Assembly: GCA_017428105.1 (NCBI GenBank) | Contig: JAFRRM010000004.1 | Coordinates: 186,001 to 250,000 of the forward strand | Direction of reading: 5' to 3' | Origin: Lachnospiraceae bacterium | GTDB lineage: Bacteria > Bacillota > Clostridia > Lachnospirales > Lachnospiraceae | DNA: 64,000 bases | In this document: piece after piece, positions 8,943-26,815 of the stretch | Position numbering within the stretch: position 1 is the stretch's first letter | Layout of the letters: every line of letters starts with the position of its first letter | Program-made: the position numbers and the translations under genes | The notes under the pieces: model-generated | The model's input: the letters and a program-made list of their open reading frames with translations, nothing else | What the model was told of the DNA's origin: nothing | Database searches by the model: none

Positions 8943-9121
8943 TTTCCGGAAGACAGAACGTGCGTTGGGGGATTCCTCTTAATTCTCTTGATCTTCATCC
9001 TGTCTTTTCCCCTGCTTTACCATGAGACAACTAGGCTCCGCTTTTTGCGTGGAGCCGTTATAAGGCATAGAACGTTCCTGGGCAGATGACACGGCGGCGG
9101 CGGCCGCGGAGGAGTTACGGC

Positions 9122-11014
<1,893 letters not shown>

Positions 11015-11063
11015 CGGCAGGCTCCCGGCGGAAGCGAGCCCCGCGCCGGCGCCGCAGCCAGGC

Positions 11064-11396
11064 TCACCCGGGAAACATCCGTTCCTCCAGTTCCTTCAGC
11101 GCTTCCCGGTGCAGCGCGTACAGCGTGCTCTCGCTCAGGGAAAACAGCCCGGCGATCTCCTGCCAGCTCATCCCCTGCAGATACCGCGCCTCCAGCAGGC
11201 GCCGCCGGCGGGGAGAGGGCAGCGCATAGACCGCCCGTTCGGTCCTGGCGGCCTGCAGGCGGGCACGCAGAAGCGCGCGGCGGACCGCGGCTTCCTCCTC
11301 GGTGCCTTCGGGCAGCGCCGCGAGGCGCTCTTCCAGAAAAGAGATCTCGTTTTTGAGAGAAATATGATCGGAAAGGATCTGTTTGACGCGGAACAT
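11064..11396 (-). CDS. Small sigma-70 region-4-like helix-turn-helix protein
   Basis: A 110-residue protein. Residues 1-60 form a charged, coiled-coil-like helix (SLKNEISFLEERLAALPEG). The C-terminal half (PSPRRRRLLEARYL, then MSWQEIAGLFSLSESTLYAL) is a classic sigma-70 region 4 / LuxR-type helix-turn-helix. There is no region 2, so it is not a complete sigma factor. The layout resembles DUF1492/ArpU-type regulators of phage or small DNA-binding adaptors. Its promoter is near-perfect (11439-11466, minus) and diverges from the rpoBC promoter, which makes the polymerase operon a plausible target, but this is inference. Confidence 0.7.
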   Translation of the reverse strand: MFRVKQILSDHISLKNEISFLEERLAALPEGTEEEAAVRRALLRARLQAARTERAVYALPSPRRRRLLEARYLQGMSWQEIAGLFSLSESTLYALHREALKELEERMFPG

Positions 11397-11438
11397 GACG
11401 GCTCCTTCCGGGGGGACCGGGGAGGCGTTCCGGATGTC

Positions 11439-11466
11439 ATTATAAAGCAGCTGTCCGCTTTGTCAA
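11439..11466 (-). promoter_or_regulatory. Consensus promoter of the small sigma-like gene
   Basis: On the minus strand TTGACA (11466-11461), a 16-base spacer and TATAAT (11444-11439): both hexamers match consensus exactly. Strong constitutive expression is expected. Confidence 0.85.
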
Positions 11467-11529
11467 TCCGCGCGATGGAAACAGCGGCAAAACCGCTCAA
11501 AAAACTAATAAAATAAGCCGCAGGCCGCC

Positions 11530-11558
11530 TTGACAGCCTGCGGCCTCTTTGATATTAT
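11530..11558 (+). promoter_or_regulatory. rpoBC promoter embedded in an inverted repeat
   Basis: TTGACA (11530-11535), 17 bases and TATTAT (11553-11558) lead to rpoB about 80 bases on. The inverted repeat GCCGCAGGC (11517-11525) / GCCTGCGGC (11536-11544) brackets the -35 box, so the -35 lies in the loop. On the minus strand the same repeat is followed by a T-rich run and could act as a terminator against antisense transcripts. Confidence 0.85.
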
Positions 11559-11637
11559 GAAGAATGCACTATTGTGGCGCAGTGGCCTTACTATGCGCTT
11601 AAAAAGTGCAAACAATTCTTGCAGGGGAGAAGCGTCT

Positions 11638-15498
<3,861 letters not shown>

Positions 15499-15503
15499 AA
15501 AAC

Positions 15504-19112
<3,609 letters not shown>

Positions 19113-19166
19113 TCCAGGGACACTGCGTCCCGTAAGGGCCGATGATCCGTCGGTCCGCCACAGCAA

Positions 19167-19196
19167 ACGGGTGGCTCAGCAGGGCCGCCCGTCTTT
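19167..19196 (+). terminator. rpoBC terminator
   Basis: A nine-base stem ACGGGTGGC / GCCGCCCGT (one G-T pair) with an eight-base loop is followed by CTTTT. It separates rpoC from ecfA1. Confidence 0.75.
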
Positions 19197-19225
19197 TACA
19201 GAAAAAACCGGCAAGGAAGGGTCTC

Positions 19226-20101
19226 ATGTCCGTCATCCGCACCGAAAACCTGATCTACGATTTCACCGTCCCCGACCCCGAGGGCGAGGGCGAACAGAAG
19301 AACCGGGCCCTGTACGGCCTGGATCTTGCCGTGGAACCGGGCGAATTCATTGCCATCCTGGGCCGCAACGGCTCCGGGAAATCCACGCTGGCGCGCCATA
19401 TCAACGCGCTGCTGACGCCCACGGAGGGCACGGTGTGGATCGAAGGGATGGATACGTCGCAGGAAGAGAAGCTGTGGGACATCCGGACCGCGGCCGGGAT
19501 GGTCTTCCAGAACCCGGACAACCAGATCGTCATGACGATGGTGGAAGAGGACGTGGGTTTCGGGCCGGAGAACATCGGCGTGCCCGCGGAGGACATCTGG
19601 AAGCGTGTGACGGATGCCCTGGAGAAGGTCGGGATGACCGCTTATGCGAAGACGGCGCCGCACCGCCTGTCCGGCGGACAGAAGCAGCGGGTCGCCATCG
19701 CCGGCGTGCTGGCCATGAAGCCGCGCTGCATCGTCTTTGACGAGTCCACCTCCATGCTGGACCCGCGCGGGCGGGAGGAAGTCCTGTCTACGGTCCGGGA
19801 ACTGAACCGGCAGGAGCACATCACGGTGCTGCTCATCACGCATCACATGGAGGAGGCCGCGCTGGCGGACCGCCTGCTGGTGATGGACCGCGGACGGCTG
19901 GTGATGGACGGGACGCCGCGGGAGATCTTCACGCAGCGGGAGATGCTGCGGCAGCGGGGCCTGTCCGTCCCGCCCGTGACCGCGCTGGCGGACGCGCTCC
20001 GGGACGAAGGCGTTCCCCTGGCGGAAGGGATCTTCGAGGAGGAAGAACTGGCGGACGCCCTGGCGGCGGTCTGCCGGAAGAACGGAGGGAGAAGCAGATG
20101 A
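19226..20101 (+). CDS. ecfA1: Energy-coupling factor transporter ATPase EcfA1
   Basis: One of the two ATPases of an ECF-type vitamin transporter, 291 residues. It has Walker A GRNGSGKST (about 46-54), Q-loop FQNPDNQIVM, signature LSGGQKQRVAIAG (about 148-160) and Walker B CIVFDESTSMLDP, and the FQNPDNQ form is characteristic of EcfA. The start at 19226 (MSVIRTENLIYDF) is preceded by AAGGAAGGG. The frame is open further upstream to 19142, but that part overlaps the rpoC terminator. The stop overlaps the ecfA2 start by 4 bases. It would pair with EcfA2, a transmembrane EcfT and exchangeable S components. Confidence 0.94.
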   Translation: MSVIRTENLIYDFTVPDPEGEGEQKNRALYGLDLAVEPGEFIAILGRNGSGKSTLARHINALLTPTEGTVWIEGMDTSQEEKLWDIRTAAGMVFQNPDNQIVMTMVEEDVGFGPENIGVPAEDIWKRVTDALEKVGMTAYAKTAPHRLSGGQKQRVAIAGVLAMKPRCIVFDESTSMLDPRGREEVLSTVRELNRQEHITVLLITHHMEEAALADRLLVMDRGRLVMDGTPREIFTQREMLRQRGLSVPPVTALADALRDEGVPLAEGIFEEEELADALAAVCRKNGGRSR

Positions 20102-20958
20102 TCCTTCGTTTGGAAAACGTCAGCTACACTTATGAACCGGGCACGCCGATGGAAACGGAGGCGCTCAGGCCGATGGACCTCACGGTCCGTTCCGGCGAAG
20201 TCCTGGCCCTGATCGGAGCGACCGGATCGGGAAAGTCGACTCTGATCCAGATGATGAACGGCCTTAACAGACCGATGACCGGGAAAGTTTTCCTGGATGA
20301 TCAGGACGTCTTCGCCGACGGCTTCGACCGGCGGATGCTCCGCAGCCGCGTCGGCCTGGTCTTTCAGTACCCGGAATACCAGCTTTTTGAATCGGATATC
20401 ATCAAGGACGTCTCGTTCGGCCCGAAGAACCAGGGCCTGGACGAGGAGACCTGTCTGGCCCGCGCCCGCGCCGCCATGGCGTCGGTCGGCCTGGGGCCGG
20501 AATACGAGAGCCGCTCCCCCTTTGATCTGTCCGGCGGGGAGAAGCGCCGCGCCGCCATCGCCGGCGTCCTGGCCATGGAACCGGCCATCCTCGTGGTGGA
20601 CGAGCCCGTCGCGGGCCTGGACCCCGAAGGCCGCACGGAGCTCCTGGACGAATTCCGCCGCCTGAAGGAAGAGAAGGGCATGGGGATCGTGATCGTCTCC
20701 CACAGCATGGACGACGTCGCCGCCCTCGCGGACCGCATCATCGTCCTTGGCCGCGGCGAAGCCGTGATGGAAGGCACGCCCCGCGAAGTCTTCTCCCGCG
20801 GGGAAGAACTGAAGTCCCTGGGCCTCTCCCTTCCCGCCGTGACCCGCCTGCTGCTCCGCCTCAAAGAAAAAGGCGTCCCGGTCAGTACGGACGCCCTTAC
20901 GGTGGCAGAAGCCAAAACAGAGATCCTGCGGGTGCTCTCAGCCTCCCGCGATCAGTAA
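20098..20958 (+). CDS. ecfA2: Energy-coupling factor transporter ATPase EcfA2
   Basis: The second ECF ATPase, 286 residues. It has Walker A GATGSGKST (about 40-48), Q-loop FQYPEYQLFE, signature LSGGEKRRAAIAG and Walker B ILVVDEPVAGLDP. FQYPEYQLFE is the EcfA2 version of the Q-loop, so the pair is complete. The usual next gene, ecfT (often followed by truA), is absent: the 3' end overlaps the converging YjiH-like gene by 21 bases. EcfT must be encoded elsewhere. A lone S component lies at 42886. Confidence 0.94.
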   Translation: MILRLENVSYTYEPGTPMETEALRPMDLTVRSGEVLALIGATGSGKSTLIQMMNGLNRPMTGKVFLDDQDVFADGFDRRMLRSRVGLVFQYPEYQLFESDIIKDVSFGPKNQGLDEETCLARARAAMASVGLGPEYESRSPFDLSGGEKRRAAIAGVLAMEPAILVVDEPVAGLDPEGRTELLDEFRRLKEEKGMGIVIVSHSMDDVAALADRIIVLGRGEAVMEGTPREVFSRGEELKSLGLSLPAVTRLLLRLKEKGVPVSTDALTVAEAKTEILRVLSASRDQ

Positions 20959-22140
20959 AAACAGCCGGAACAGCCAGTTCGCGGCAATGCCGGCCGCCAG
21001 CCCGCCGATGGTGTGGCTGACGATGGCCTTGCCCGTCAGGTCCGGCCTTTTTAATGCCTGCATCATCGACGCATGCGTGCTCAGATACCCGCTCCAGCAC
21101 ATGCACATGGCGGTAAACACCGCGATGTCGTGCGCGTTGACGATCCCGTCCGCCGCCAGATCCCGGACGATGCCGGTCGCGGCGCCCGCGGATCCCAGCG
21201 CGGTGATGGGCACGGCGATCGCCTCCGTGGAGGCAAAGCCGAACAGCGGCTGCAGGATGAAATTCAGCCGGTCCGCGATCATCGGCAGCAGGGCCACGCC
21301 CTCGTAGGCCGACCCGGTATACCCGCCGTCCGCCGCCGGCCCCTTGGTCAGCAGCATCACCAGCGTACACACCACCAGCACGCCGGGAATGATGGACAGG
21401 CCGATCTCCACGCCGCCCTTCCCGCCGTTTAACGCCGCGTTCAGGACCCGCATCCCGATGCTGGGCCTTTTCTTTTTGCGGCGGCTCATATGGCGCGTCA
21501 GCGGGAAATATTCCGCCATCGTCACGTGCACGTCGTCCGCGTATTCGTCTTCCCCGAATTCCTTCCGGGTCTGCCGGATCATCAGCCGCGTGCTCACGAT
21601 GCTCCCGATGACCGCCCCCAGGTTCCCGATCAGCACAGCGCCCAGCAGGTGTCCGCCTTTGATGGTCAGGCCCAGCATGAACGTGGACACGATGATGCCC
21701 ATGCCGAACGCGGTCCCCAGGTTGGTCAGCGCGTAAAACTGATATTTCTTGAAATATTTCCGGAAGCCCCGCTCCTCCGCCAGCGACAGGATGGCCGGGT
21801 TATCCGACAGATAGGTGGAGATGACGCCCAGCGCGGCCGCCCCGGGCAGACCGTACAGCGGCTTCATCAGCGGGTTCAGCAGCTTGTTCAGCAGGTCCAC
21901 CACCCCGAATTCCGTGAGCAGCGAGTCCAGCGCCCCCATGATCACGGCGATGGCCATGATGTAGAAGCAGGTGTCGATCAGCAGCGCGAACGCCGTATTC
22001 ATCGTGGTGCTCAGGAAATTCGGCAGGCCCATCACCAGGGAGAACCCGGTCACGGCCGCGATCAGAAGCACCAGAAAAATGAAGGGCGTGAGCCAGTGAT
22101 TCTTCTTCGCCGGCACAGTTTCCTGCGGATGTTCTTCCAT
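20938..22140 (-). CDS. YjiH / nucleoside-recognition (Gate) domain membrane protein
   Basis: A 400-residue polytopic membrane protein of the YjiH/Gate family. After a short cytoplasmic N-terminus it has a series of hydrophobic helices, with the Gate-like segments around FYIMAIAVIMGALDSLL and LYGLPGAAALGVISTYLSD near residues 60-115. A charged loop near residues 205-235 (ISR side RRKKKRPSIG) divides it into two halves. Transported substrate is unknown; a transporter or spore/nucleoside-related role is only suggested by the family. It lies 30 bases downstream of the antiporter gene on the same strand and is probably co-transcribed with it. Confidence 0.8.
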   Translation of the reverse strand: MEEHPQETVPAKKNHWLTPFIFLVLLIAAVTGFSLVMGLPNFLSTTMNTAFALLIDTCFYIMAIAVIMGALDSLLTEFGVVDLLNKLLNPLMKPLYGLPGAAALGVISTYLSDNPAILSLAEERGFRKYFKKYQFYALTNLGTAFGMGIIVSTFMLGLTIKGGHLLGAVLIGNLGAVIGSIVSTRLMIRQTRKEFGEDEYADDVHVTMAEYFPLTRHMSRRKKKRPSIGMRVLNAALNGGKGGVEIGLSIIPGVLVVCTLVMLLTKGPAADGGYTGSAYEGVALLPMIADRLNFILQPLFGFASTEAIAVPITALGSAGAATGIVRDLAADGIVNAHDIAVFTAMCMCWSGYLSTHASMMQALKRPDLTGKAIVSHTIGGLAAGIAANWLFRLFLLIAGG

Positions 22141-22170
22141 TTTGTTATCCTCTCACAGACCGCCCGCCGG

Positions 22171-23487
22171 TCATCTGCGGGCTTTTTCCTTCAGCAGCGG
22201 TTTGTCTTTGACTTCTTCCAGCTTCTGCTGGCGGCGGTTGAGCAGCTCCGGAGATTTCGGCTGGATGTCTCCGGCCTTCGTCAGCGCCCATTTGGTCAGC
22301 AGCGGGCCGGCGATCTCATAGACCAGGACCGCGAACAGGACGATGCTGCGGATCAGCGGGCCGTCGCCCGGCAGCGAGGCGGCCGTGACGCACATCCCCA
22401 GGGACACGCCGGCCTGCGGAAAAAGCGTGACGCCCAGATATTTCACCACGTTTTTGCTGCAGCCCATGGCCCGGGCGGCCAGAGACGCCCCGATATATTT
22501 TCCCATGCAACGTACGATGATATAAACGATCCCTACCAGAATGATAATGCCCTGCGAGAAGACTGTCAAGTTCAAATCCGCTCCGTTCAAGACAAAAAAG
22601 AGCACCAGCAGCGGCGCGGACCAGCGGTTGGCCCGCCCCATCAGATCCTCCGCCAGCGGCGAGATATTCACGAACAGCGTGCCCAGCATCATGCAGACCA
22701 GCAGCGAGGAAAAACCGATCGTGACCGGGCCTGCCGGGATCTTGAGCATGGAAAGCGCCACCGTCAGGAAAATGAATGCAATGGTCATCGCCAGACGGTT
22801 GGTATTGGAATGGAACATCGTCTCCAGCTGCTTCAGCACAAAGCCGGCGGCCGCGCCCAGCAGCAGGGAGAAGACGATCTCCAGCAGCGGATCCACCAGG
22901 ATCGAGATCAGGTCCGCGCTCCCCAAACTGACCGCCCGCGCGATCCCGAAAGAGACCGCGAACAGCACCAGGCCCACCGCGTCGTCCAGCGCGACGATGG
23001 GCAGCAGCAGCGACGTCAGCTCGCCCTTGGCCTTATACTGGCGCACCACCATCAGCGTGGCCGCCGGCGCCGTGGCGGAAGCGATCGCGCCCAGCGTGAT
23101 CGCCGCGGGCAGGGACAGCGCTTCCGGGAAGATCAGATGCAGCATGATCAGCGACAGATCCACCAGGACCGTCGCCGTGACCGCCTGCACCACCCCGATC
23201 ACAGCCGCCTGCCGCCCGGTATGCTTCAGGGCCGACAGGTTGAATTCCGACCCGATCGAGAAGGCGATGAATCCCAGCGCGATATCCGAAAAAGATCCGA
23301 GCGCCTCCACGCTATCCGTGCTGACAAAGCCCAGGCCTTCCACTCCCAGACGTCCCAGCAGGAATGGCCCGATGAGCACGCCGGCGATCAGATAAGCCGT
23401 AACGTCCGGCAGCTTGAACCGGCCCAGAAGACGGGTCATCATCAGACCCGCAAAGATCGCAACGGCGATCGACAGCAACGCAACCAT
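22171..23487 (-). CDS. Cation:proton antiporter (CPA2, NapA/KefB-like)
   Basis: A 438-residue integral membrane protein with about twelve hydrophobic segments, matching the Na+/H+ exchanger domain of the CPA2 superfamily. The family's conserved core appears in GPFLLGRLG near residue 40, FIAFSIGSEF near 95, and ALDDAVGLVLFAVS near 165, the last carrying the paired aspartates expected of an electrogenic antiporter. No TrkA-N domain is present, so it is shorter than KefB/KefC. It probably helps control internal pH or sodium. The ribosome binding site GAAGGA lies about 12 bases before the ATG, a long spacing, and a stem-loop (23516-23537) sits in the leader. Confidence 0.88.
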   Translation of the reverse strand: MVALLSIAVAIFAGLMMTRLLGRFKLPDVTAYLIAGVLIGPFLLGRLGVEGLGFVSTDSVEALGSFSDIALGFIAFSIGSEFNLSALKHTGRQAAVIGVVQAVTATVLVDLSLIMLHLIFPEALSLPAAITLGAIASATAPAATLMVVRQYKAKGELTSLLLPIVALDDAVGLVLFAVSFGIARAVSLGSADLISILVDPLLEIVFSLLLGAAAGFVLKQLETMFHSNTNRLAMTIAFIFLTVALSMLKIPAGPVTIGFSSLLVCMMLGTLFVNISPLAEDLMGRANRWSAPLLVLFFVLNGADLNLTVFSQGIIILVGIVYIIVRCMGKYIGASLAARAMGCSKNVVKYLGVTLFPQAGVSLGMCVTAASLPGDGPLIRSIVLFAVLVYEIAGPLLTKWALTKAGDIQPKSPELLNRRQQKLEEVKDKPLLKEKARR

Positions 23488-23544
23488 ATTTCATGATCCT
23501 TCTTTCCTAAAACAATACAGGGCGTCCTCACCCTGTAAACCAGT

Positions 23545-23573
23545 AGTCTACCACTTTCTTCCCGAATAAGCAA
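23545..23573 (-). promoter_or_regulatory. Likely promoter of the antiporter - YjiH operon
   Basis: On the minus strand TTGCTT (23573-23568), 17 bases, TAGACT (23550-23545). A leader of roughly 50 bases follows with the hairpin ACAGGG / CCCTGT. Confidence 0.5.
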
Positions 23574-23685
23574 GGGGGAAAACGAAACAGAGGAGAGGCA
23601 GTTTTGTCTCCTTTTTCTGCGCTGCCTGCAGAAAAGGGGGATAGAGGGCGGTATGCCGGCCGTTTTCTTCTGTTCCGTCCGCAAA

Positions 23686-23709
23686 AAAAACCGCCTGCAG
23701 GCGGTTTTT
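23686..23709. terminator. Bidirectional terminator after DUF5662
   Basis: A perfect 24-base palindrome runs from AAAAACCGCC to GGCGGTTTTT with PstI-like centre CTGCAG. It lies 24 bases past the DUF5662 stop and upstream of the antiporter promoter. Confidence 0.85.
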
Positions 23710-23732
23710 GACGGCTGGCCGGGCGGCCTTCC

Positions 23733-24287
23733 CTATTCCCCTTTTCGGATCCGGTCAAACGCTTCCTCCCCGATCTCCGCGTACAGGCGGAGCAGGTTGT
23801 GGATCTTTTCTGCGGTCTCGGGATGCATCAGCCCGTCCGTTCTGCACCGCTCGAAATAGGCCAGCGGCTGGCTCTTGTCGAATTTGTCCCTGTAGTACGT
23901 TTCGCAGGCCGCCACGCGGTCGCAGAACATTTCGATGATGTATTTGTTCGGCATGGGGACCGGCGTGTAGCGGGGCTCCGGCTCGCCGATCTTATAATCC
24001 GTCCAGTATTCGTAATGGTGGCGGTTGCGGCCCTTGTGATGCATCCAGGCATAGGAGGCGCCGCGGTCCCGGCGCTCCGCGTCGTTGGGGGAGCGGTCTC
24101 CCTGGTAGTAGCGGGCGCCGGTGAAGAACTCCGCGGGCGAAAATTTGGACAGGTCGTGGACCAGCCCCTGCCAGAAAAGACCGCACTGCCGGCAATGCCT
24201 GAACACCAGGTTCCGGTGATGCACGATGGTCCGCAGGTGGCGGCGGACTTTTTTGATATTCAGTTCTCCGTTGGTCTGTTCCGGCAT
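23733..24287 (-). CDS. DUF5662 family protein
   Basis: A 184-residue protein rich in histidine, tyrosine and acidic residues, matching the DUF5662 family found in Bacillota and phages. Conserved segments are HHRNLVFRHCRQCGLFWQGL, VHDLSKFSPAEFF, AWMHHKGRNRHHYEYWTDY and PMPNKYIIEMFCDRVA. The ordered HD- and HH-containing motifs look like a helical metal-binding phosphohydrolase, but no activity has been assigned. It starts after GGGGAGACCGCC and follows upp on the same strand beyond a terminator. Confidence 0.8.
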   Translation of the reverse strand: MPEQTNGELNIKKVRRHLRTIVHHRNLVFRHCRQCGLFWQGLVHDLSKFSPAEFFTGARYYQGDRSPNDAERRDRGASYAWMHHKGRNRHHYEYWTDYKIGEPEPRYTPVPMPNKYIIEMFCDRVAACETYYRDKFDKSQPLAYFERCRTDGLMHPETAEKIHNLLRLYAEIGEEAFDRIRKGE

Positions 24288-24312
24288 GGCGGTCTCCCCG
24301 TTCTTTCAGAAA

Positions 24313-24333
24313 GGGCCGTTGAAACAACGGCCC
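24313..24333 (-). terminator. upp terminator
   Basis: Arms GGGCCGTT and AACGGCCC with a five-base loop, followed on the minus strand by TTTCT, lie 18 bases past the upp stop. Confidence 0.75.
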
Positions 24334-24350
24334 TCCGGATCCATCAAAGG

Positions 24351-24986
24351 TTATTTCGTGCCGAAGATGCGGTCGCCGGCGTCGCCCAGGCCCGGGCAGA
24401 TGTAGGCGTGCTCGTTCAGCTCGCGGTCCAGGTTGCCGACGTAGATCTGGACGTCGGGGTGTGACTCGTGCAGCTTGGCCAGGCCTTCCGGCGCGGCGAT
24501 GATGCACATGAATTTGATCTTGCGGCCGCCGTGCTTCTTGATCTGGGTGATGGCGTCCACGGCGGAACCGCCGGTAGCCAGCATGGGGTCCAGCACCACG
24601 ATGGTGCGCTGCTCGATGGGATTCGGCAGTTTGCAGTAATACTCGACGGGTTCATGCGTCTCCGGATCCCGGTACAGGCCGATGTGGCCGACCTTCGCGG
24701 TGGGGGTCAGGTTCAGGATGCCCTGCACCATGCCCAGTCCGGCGCGCAGAATGGGGACGATGGCCAGCTTCCGGCCGGCGATCATCGGGGACATGCAGGT
24801 CTCTAACGGCGTGGTGACTTCCACATCCTCCAGCGGCAGATCCCGCAGGGCCTCGTAACCCATCAGGGTGGCGATCTCCTCGATCAGTTTGCGAAATTCA
24901 TTGGTTCCGGTGTTGACGTCCCGCAGCATGGTGATCTTATGCTTGATCAGCGGGTGGGTCAGAATGGTCACATTTTCCATTTCCAT
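24351..24986 (-). CDS. upp: Uracil phosphoribosyltransferase
   Basis: The pyrimidine salvage enzyme that converts uracil and PRPP to UMP, 211 residues, about the usual length. The PRPP loop is [17 protein letters not shown] (about residues 128-144), and the uracil-binding C-terminal part is [43 protein letters not shown] near residue 78 is also conserved. I chose the ATG at 24986, spaced correctly from GAGGTG; a second ATG lies two codons in. It has its own promoter and terminator. Confidence 0.97.
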   Translation of the reverse strand: MEMENVTILTHPLIKHKITMLRDVNTGTNEFRKLIEEIATLMGYEALRDLPLEDVEVTTPLETCMSPMIAGRKLAIVPILRAGLGMVQGILNLTPTAKVGHIGLYRDPETHEPVEYYCKLPNPIEQRTIVVLDPMLATGGSAVDAITQIKKHGGRKIKFMCIIAAPEGLAKLHESHPDVQIYVGNLDRELNEHAYICPGLGDAGDRIFGTK

Positions 24987-25023
24987 AAAAATGACACCTC
25001 GCAGAGAGATTTATTTCGCAATT

Positions 25024-25052
25024 ATTTTATCAGAGCCAGGGGCATTATGCAA
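25024..25052 (-). promoter_or_regulatory. upp promoter
   Basis: On the minus strand TTGCAT (25052-25047), 17 bases, TAAAAT (25029-25024): the same hexamers and spacing as the DUF4364 promoter. Confidence 0.75.
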
Positions 25053-25153
25053 GGCCGCGGACGGAAAAATGTTGGCGGCCGCCGCGCGCGGCCCGGCTGC
25101 CGGGAGCGGGAGAAAAAAACATCGCAAAAACGCGGAAATGGATAAAAAAACAG

Positions 25154-25182
25154 TTGAAATCGCGGCAGGCATCGGGTAAAAT
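25154..25182 (+). promoter_or_regulatory. efp promoter
   Basis: TTGAAA (25154-25159), 17 bases, TAAAAT (25177-25182), about 65 bases before the efp start. It diverges from the upp promoter. Confidence 0.7.
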
Positions 25183-25248
25183 ATTCCGGGATTAATATAT
25201 CCCCGGCTTACTATTGGAATATGATACACCACTACGAAGGAGGTTTTT

Positions 25249-25806
25249 ATGGTATCAGCAGGTGATTTCAGGAACGGCATTACGATCGAATGGGAAGGCG
25301 GCGTCTGGCAGATCATTGAATTCCAGCACGTCAAACCCGGCAAAGGCGCCGCATTCGTGCGGACCAAGCTGAAAAACATCGTCAGCGGCGGCGTGGTGGA
25401 AACTTCCTTCCGTCCGACCGAGCGCTTCGAGAACGCCATCATCGACAGAAAAGACATGCAGTATCTGTACGCGGACGGCGACATGTACACCTTCATGGAC
25501 ATGGAGACCTATGACCAGATCAGCCTGAACGCGGACAAGATCGGCGACGCGCTGAAGTTCGTGAAGGAAAACGACACGGTGAAGATCTGCTCCCACAAGG
25601 GCAACGTGTTCTCCGTGGAACCGCCCCTGTTCGTGGAACTGGAGATCACGGAGACCGAACCCGGCTTCAAGGGCAACACGGCCACCGGCGCCACCAAGCC
25701 CGCCATCGTGGAGACCGGCGCGCAGGTGCTGGTCCCGCTGTTCGTGAACATCGGGGACAGGATCAAGATCGATACCCGCACCGGCGAGTACCTTTCCCGG
25801 GCATAA
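25249..25806 (+). CDS. efp: Translation elongation factor P
   Basis: A 185-residue EF-P that rescues ribosomes stalled on consecutive prolines. The KOW-like N-terminal domain carries the loop [10 protein letters not shown], whose central lysine is the position modified in many bacteria. Two OB domains follow, with the conserved [18 protein letters not shown] segment and the C-terminal [28 protein letters not shown] ending. The ribosome binding site GAAGGAGG is excellent. No lysyl-modifying enzyme (EpmA, YmfI) is seen nearby. A sigma-like gene follows 62 bases later. Confidence 0.97.
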   Translation: MVSAGDFRNGITIEWEGGVWQIIEFQHVKPGKGAAFVRTKLKNIVSGGVVETSFRPTERFENAIIDRKDMQYLYADGDMYTFMDMETYDQISLNADKIGDALKFVKENDTVKICSHKGNVFSVEPPLFVELEITETEPGFKGNTATGATKPAIVETGAQVLVPLFVNIGDRIKIDTRTGEYLSRA

Positions 25807-25868
25807 AGCGGCGGCCAGGGCTCTGCGGAAGCGGGGCCCTTCTTTGACTGCGTGCGAAAGAAGAACCG

Positions 25869-26651
25869 ATGGACAAGAATCAAGAGTTTCTGCAGGGCCT
25901 GAACGCCATCCGGAACACGGCCGCCATCAAGTGCGGGAAGATCGGCGTGGCCGACATCCTGGCCGCCTTTCCCGGCACGGACCTGAGCGATGCGCAGATC
26001 GCCCTCATCTACGATTACCTGGAGCAGGAGAACATCGCGCTGGAGGACTACGAGCCGCATGACGTGAACACCGTGGGGCTGGACGACCTGGCGGAGGAAG
26101 CCTGGGGCGGCGCGGACTCGGAGCGCGAGCAGCGCATCTTTGATATGTATCAGGACGACCTGGCCGCGGTCCCGCCCATCAGCTCGGCCGAGGAAGAGGA
26201 CCTGCGCCGTCTCCTGCTGGAAGGCTCCGCGGAGGAAAGCCGCCGCGCGGCGGAGCGCCTGACCGAAGGCAATCTCCGCTGGGTGGTGCAGATCGCCCGG
26301 GGCTATGCCGGCCGCGGCGTACCGCTCCCGGACCTGATCCAGGAGGGCAACCTGGCTCTCTGGGAAGGCGTGCAGGGCTACGGAGGCGACGGCGACCTGG
26401 TGACGTTATTGGAGAAAGCCATCCACAGATCCATGAAGGACCTGATCCGGGAAGCCGGCAGTTTCGAAAAGATGGAAGACCAGATGGCGGCCATGGCCAA
26501 CCGCGTCATGGAGACCGTGAAAGCCTGGGAAGAGGAGACCGGCCGGCCTGCCACGACCGCGGAGATCTCCGCCCGCACCGGCATCCCGGAATCCAGGGTC
26601 GAAGAAGTCCTGCGCGAGTCCGCGAACGCCATCCGGAACGAGGAGCACTGA
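25869..26651 (+). CDS. Sigma-70-like protein lacking region 4
   Basis: A 260-residue protein. Residues 1-60 resemble sigma region 1.1 (GKIGVADILAAFPGTDLSDA). Residues about 105-185 resemble regions 1.2-2.2 (IFDMYQDDLAAVPPISSAEE, GNLRWVVQIARGY, PLPDLIQEGNLALWEGVQGY). Residues about 200-255 resemble region 3 (ETGRPATTAEISARTGI). The aromatic-rich region 2.3/2.4 is replaced by GDLVTLLEKAIHRSMKDLIR, and there is no region 4, so it should not recognise or melt promoters as a normal sigma factor. It could bind core RNA polymerase as a decoy or regulator. ATG follows AAAGAAGA. It probably shares the efp transcript. Confidence 0.7.
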   Translation: MDKNQEFLQGLNAIRNTAAIKCGKIGVADILAAFPGTDLSDAQIALIYDYLEQENIALEDYEPHDVNTVGLDDLAEEAWGGADSEREQRIFDMYQDDLAAVPPISSAEEEDLRRLLLEGSAEESRRAAERLTEGNLRWVVQIARGYAGRGVPLPDLIQEGNLALWEGVQGYGGDGDLVTLLEKAIHRSMKDLIREAGSFEKMEDQMAAMANRVMETVKAWEEETGRPATTAEISARTGIPESRVEEVLRESANAIRNEEH

Positions 26652-26742
26652 CCCGCGCGCTCCGGAAACCGCCGGCCGGGAAAATGCTTAATTATTTAAG
26701 GGGAAGACCGCATCTTTCCGTGAAAATCAAAGACGTGCCCGT

Positions 26743-26770
26743 TTGGAAAACAGGCCGTTTATGATATAAT
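26743..26770 (+). promoter_or_regulatory. ppdK promoter
   Basis: TTGGAA (26743-26748), 16 bases, and a perfect TATAAT (26765-26770), 45 bases before the ppdK start. Confidence 0.7.
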
Positions 26771-26815
26771 TAACCGTTGTTCAAACACACACATTATTTG
26801 AGGAGGAACCAATAT

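Noticed and set aside
11530..11637. Upstream 36-codon extension of rpoB
   Set aside because: It overlaps the promoter (11530-11558) and lacks a ribosome binding site; ATG 11638 gives the expected N-terminus.
21490..23496. 668-codon plus-strand frame opposite the antiporter and YjiH genes
   Set aside because: Arg/Gln/His-rich shadow; the minus strand has two clear membrane proteins with ribosome binding sites.
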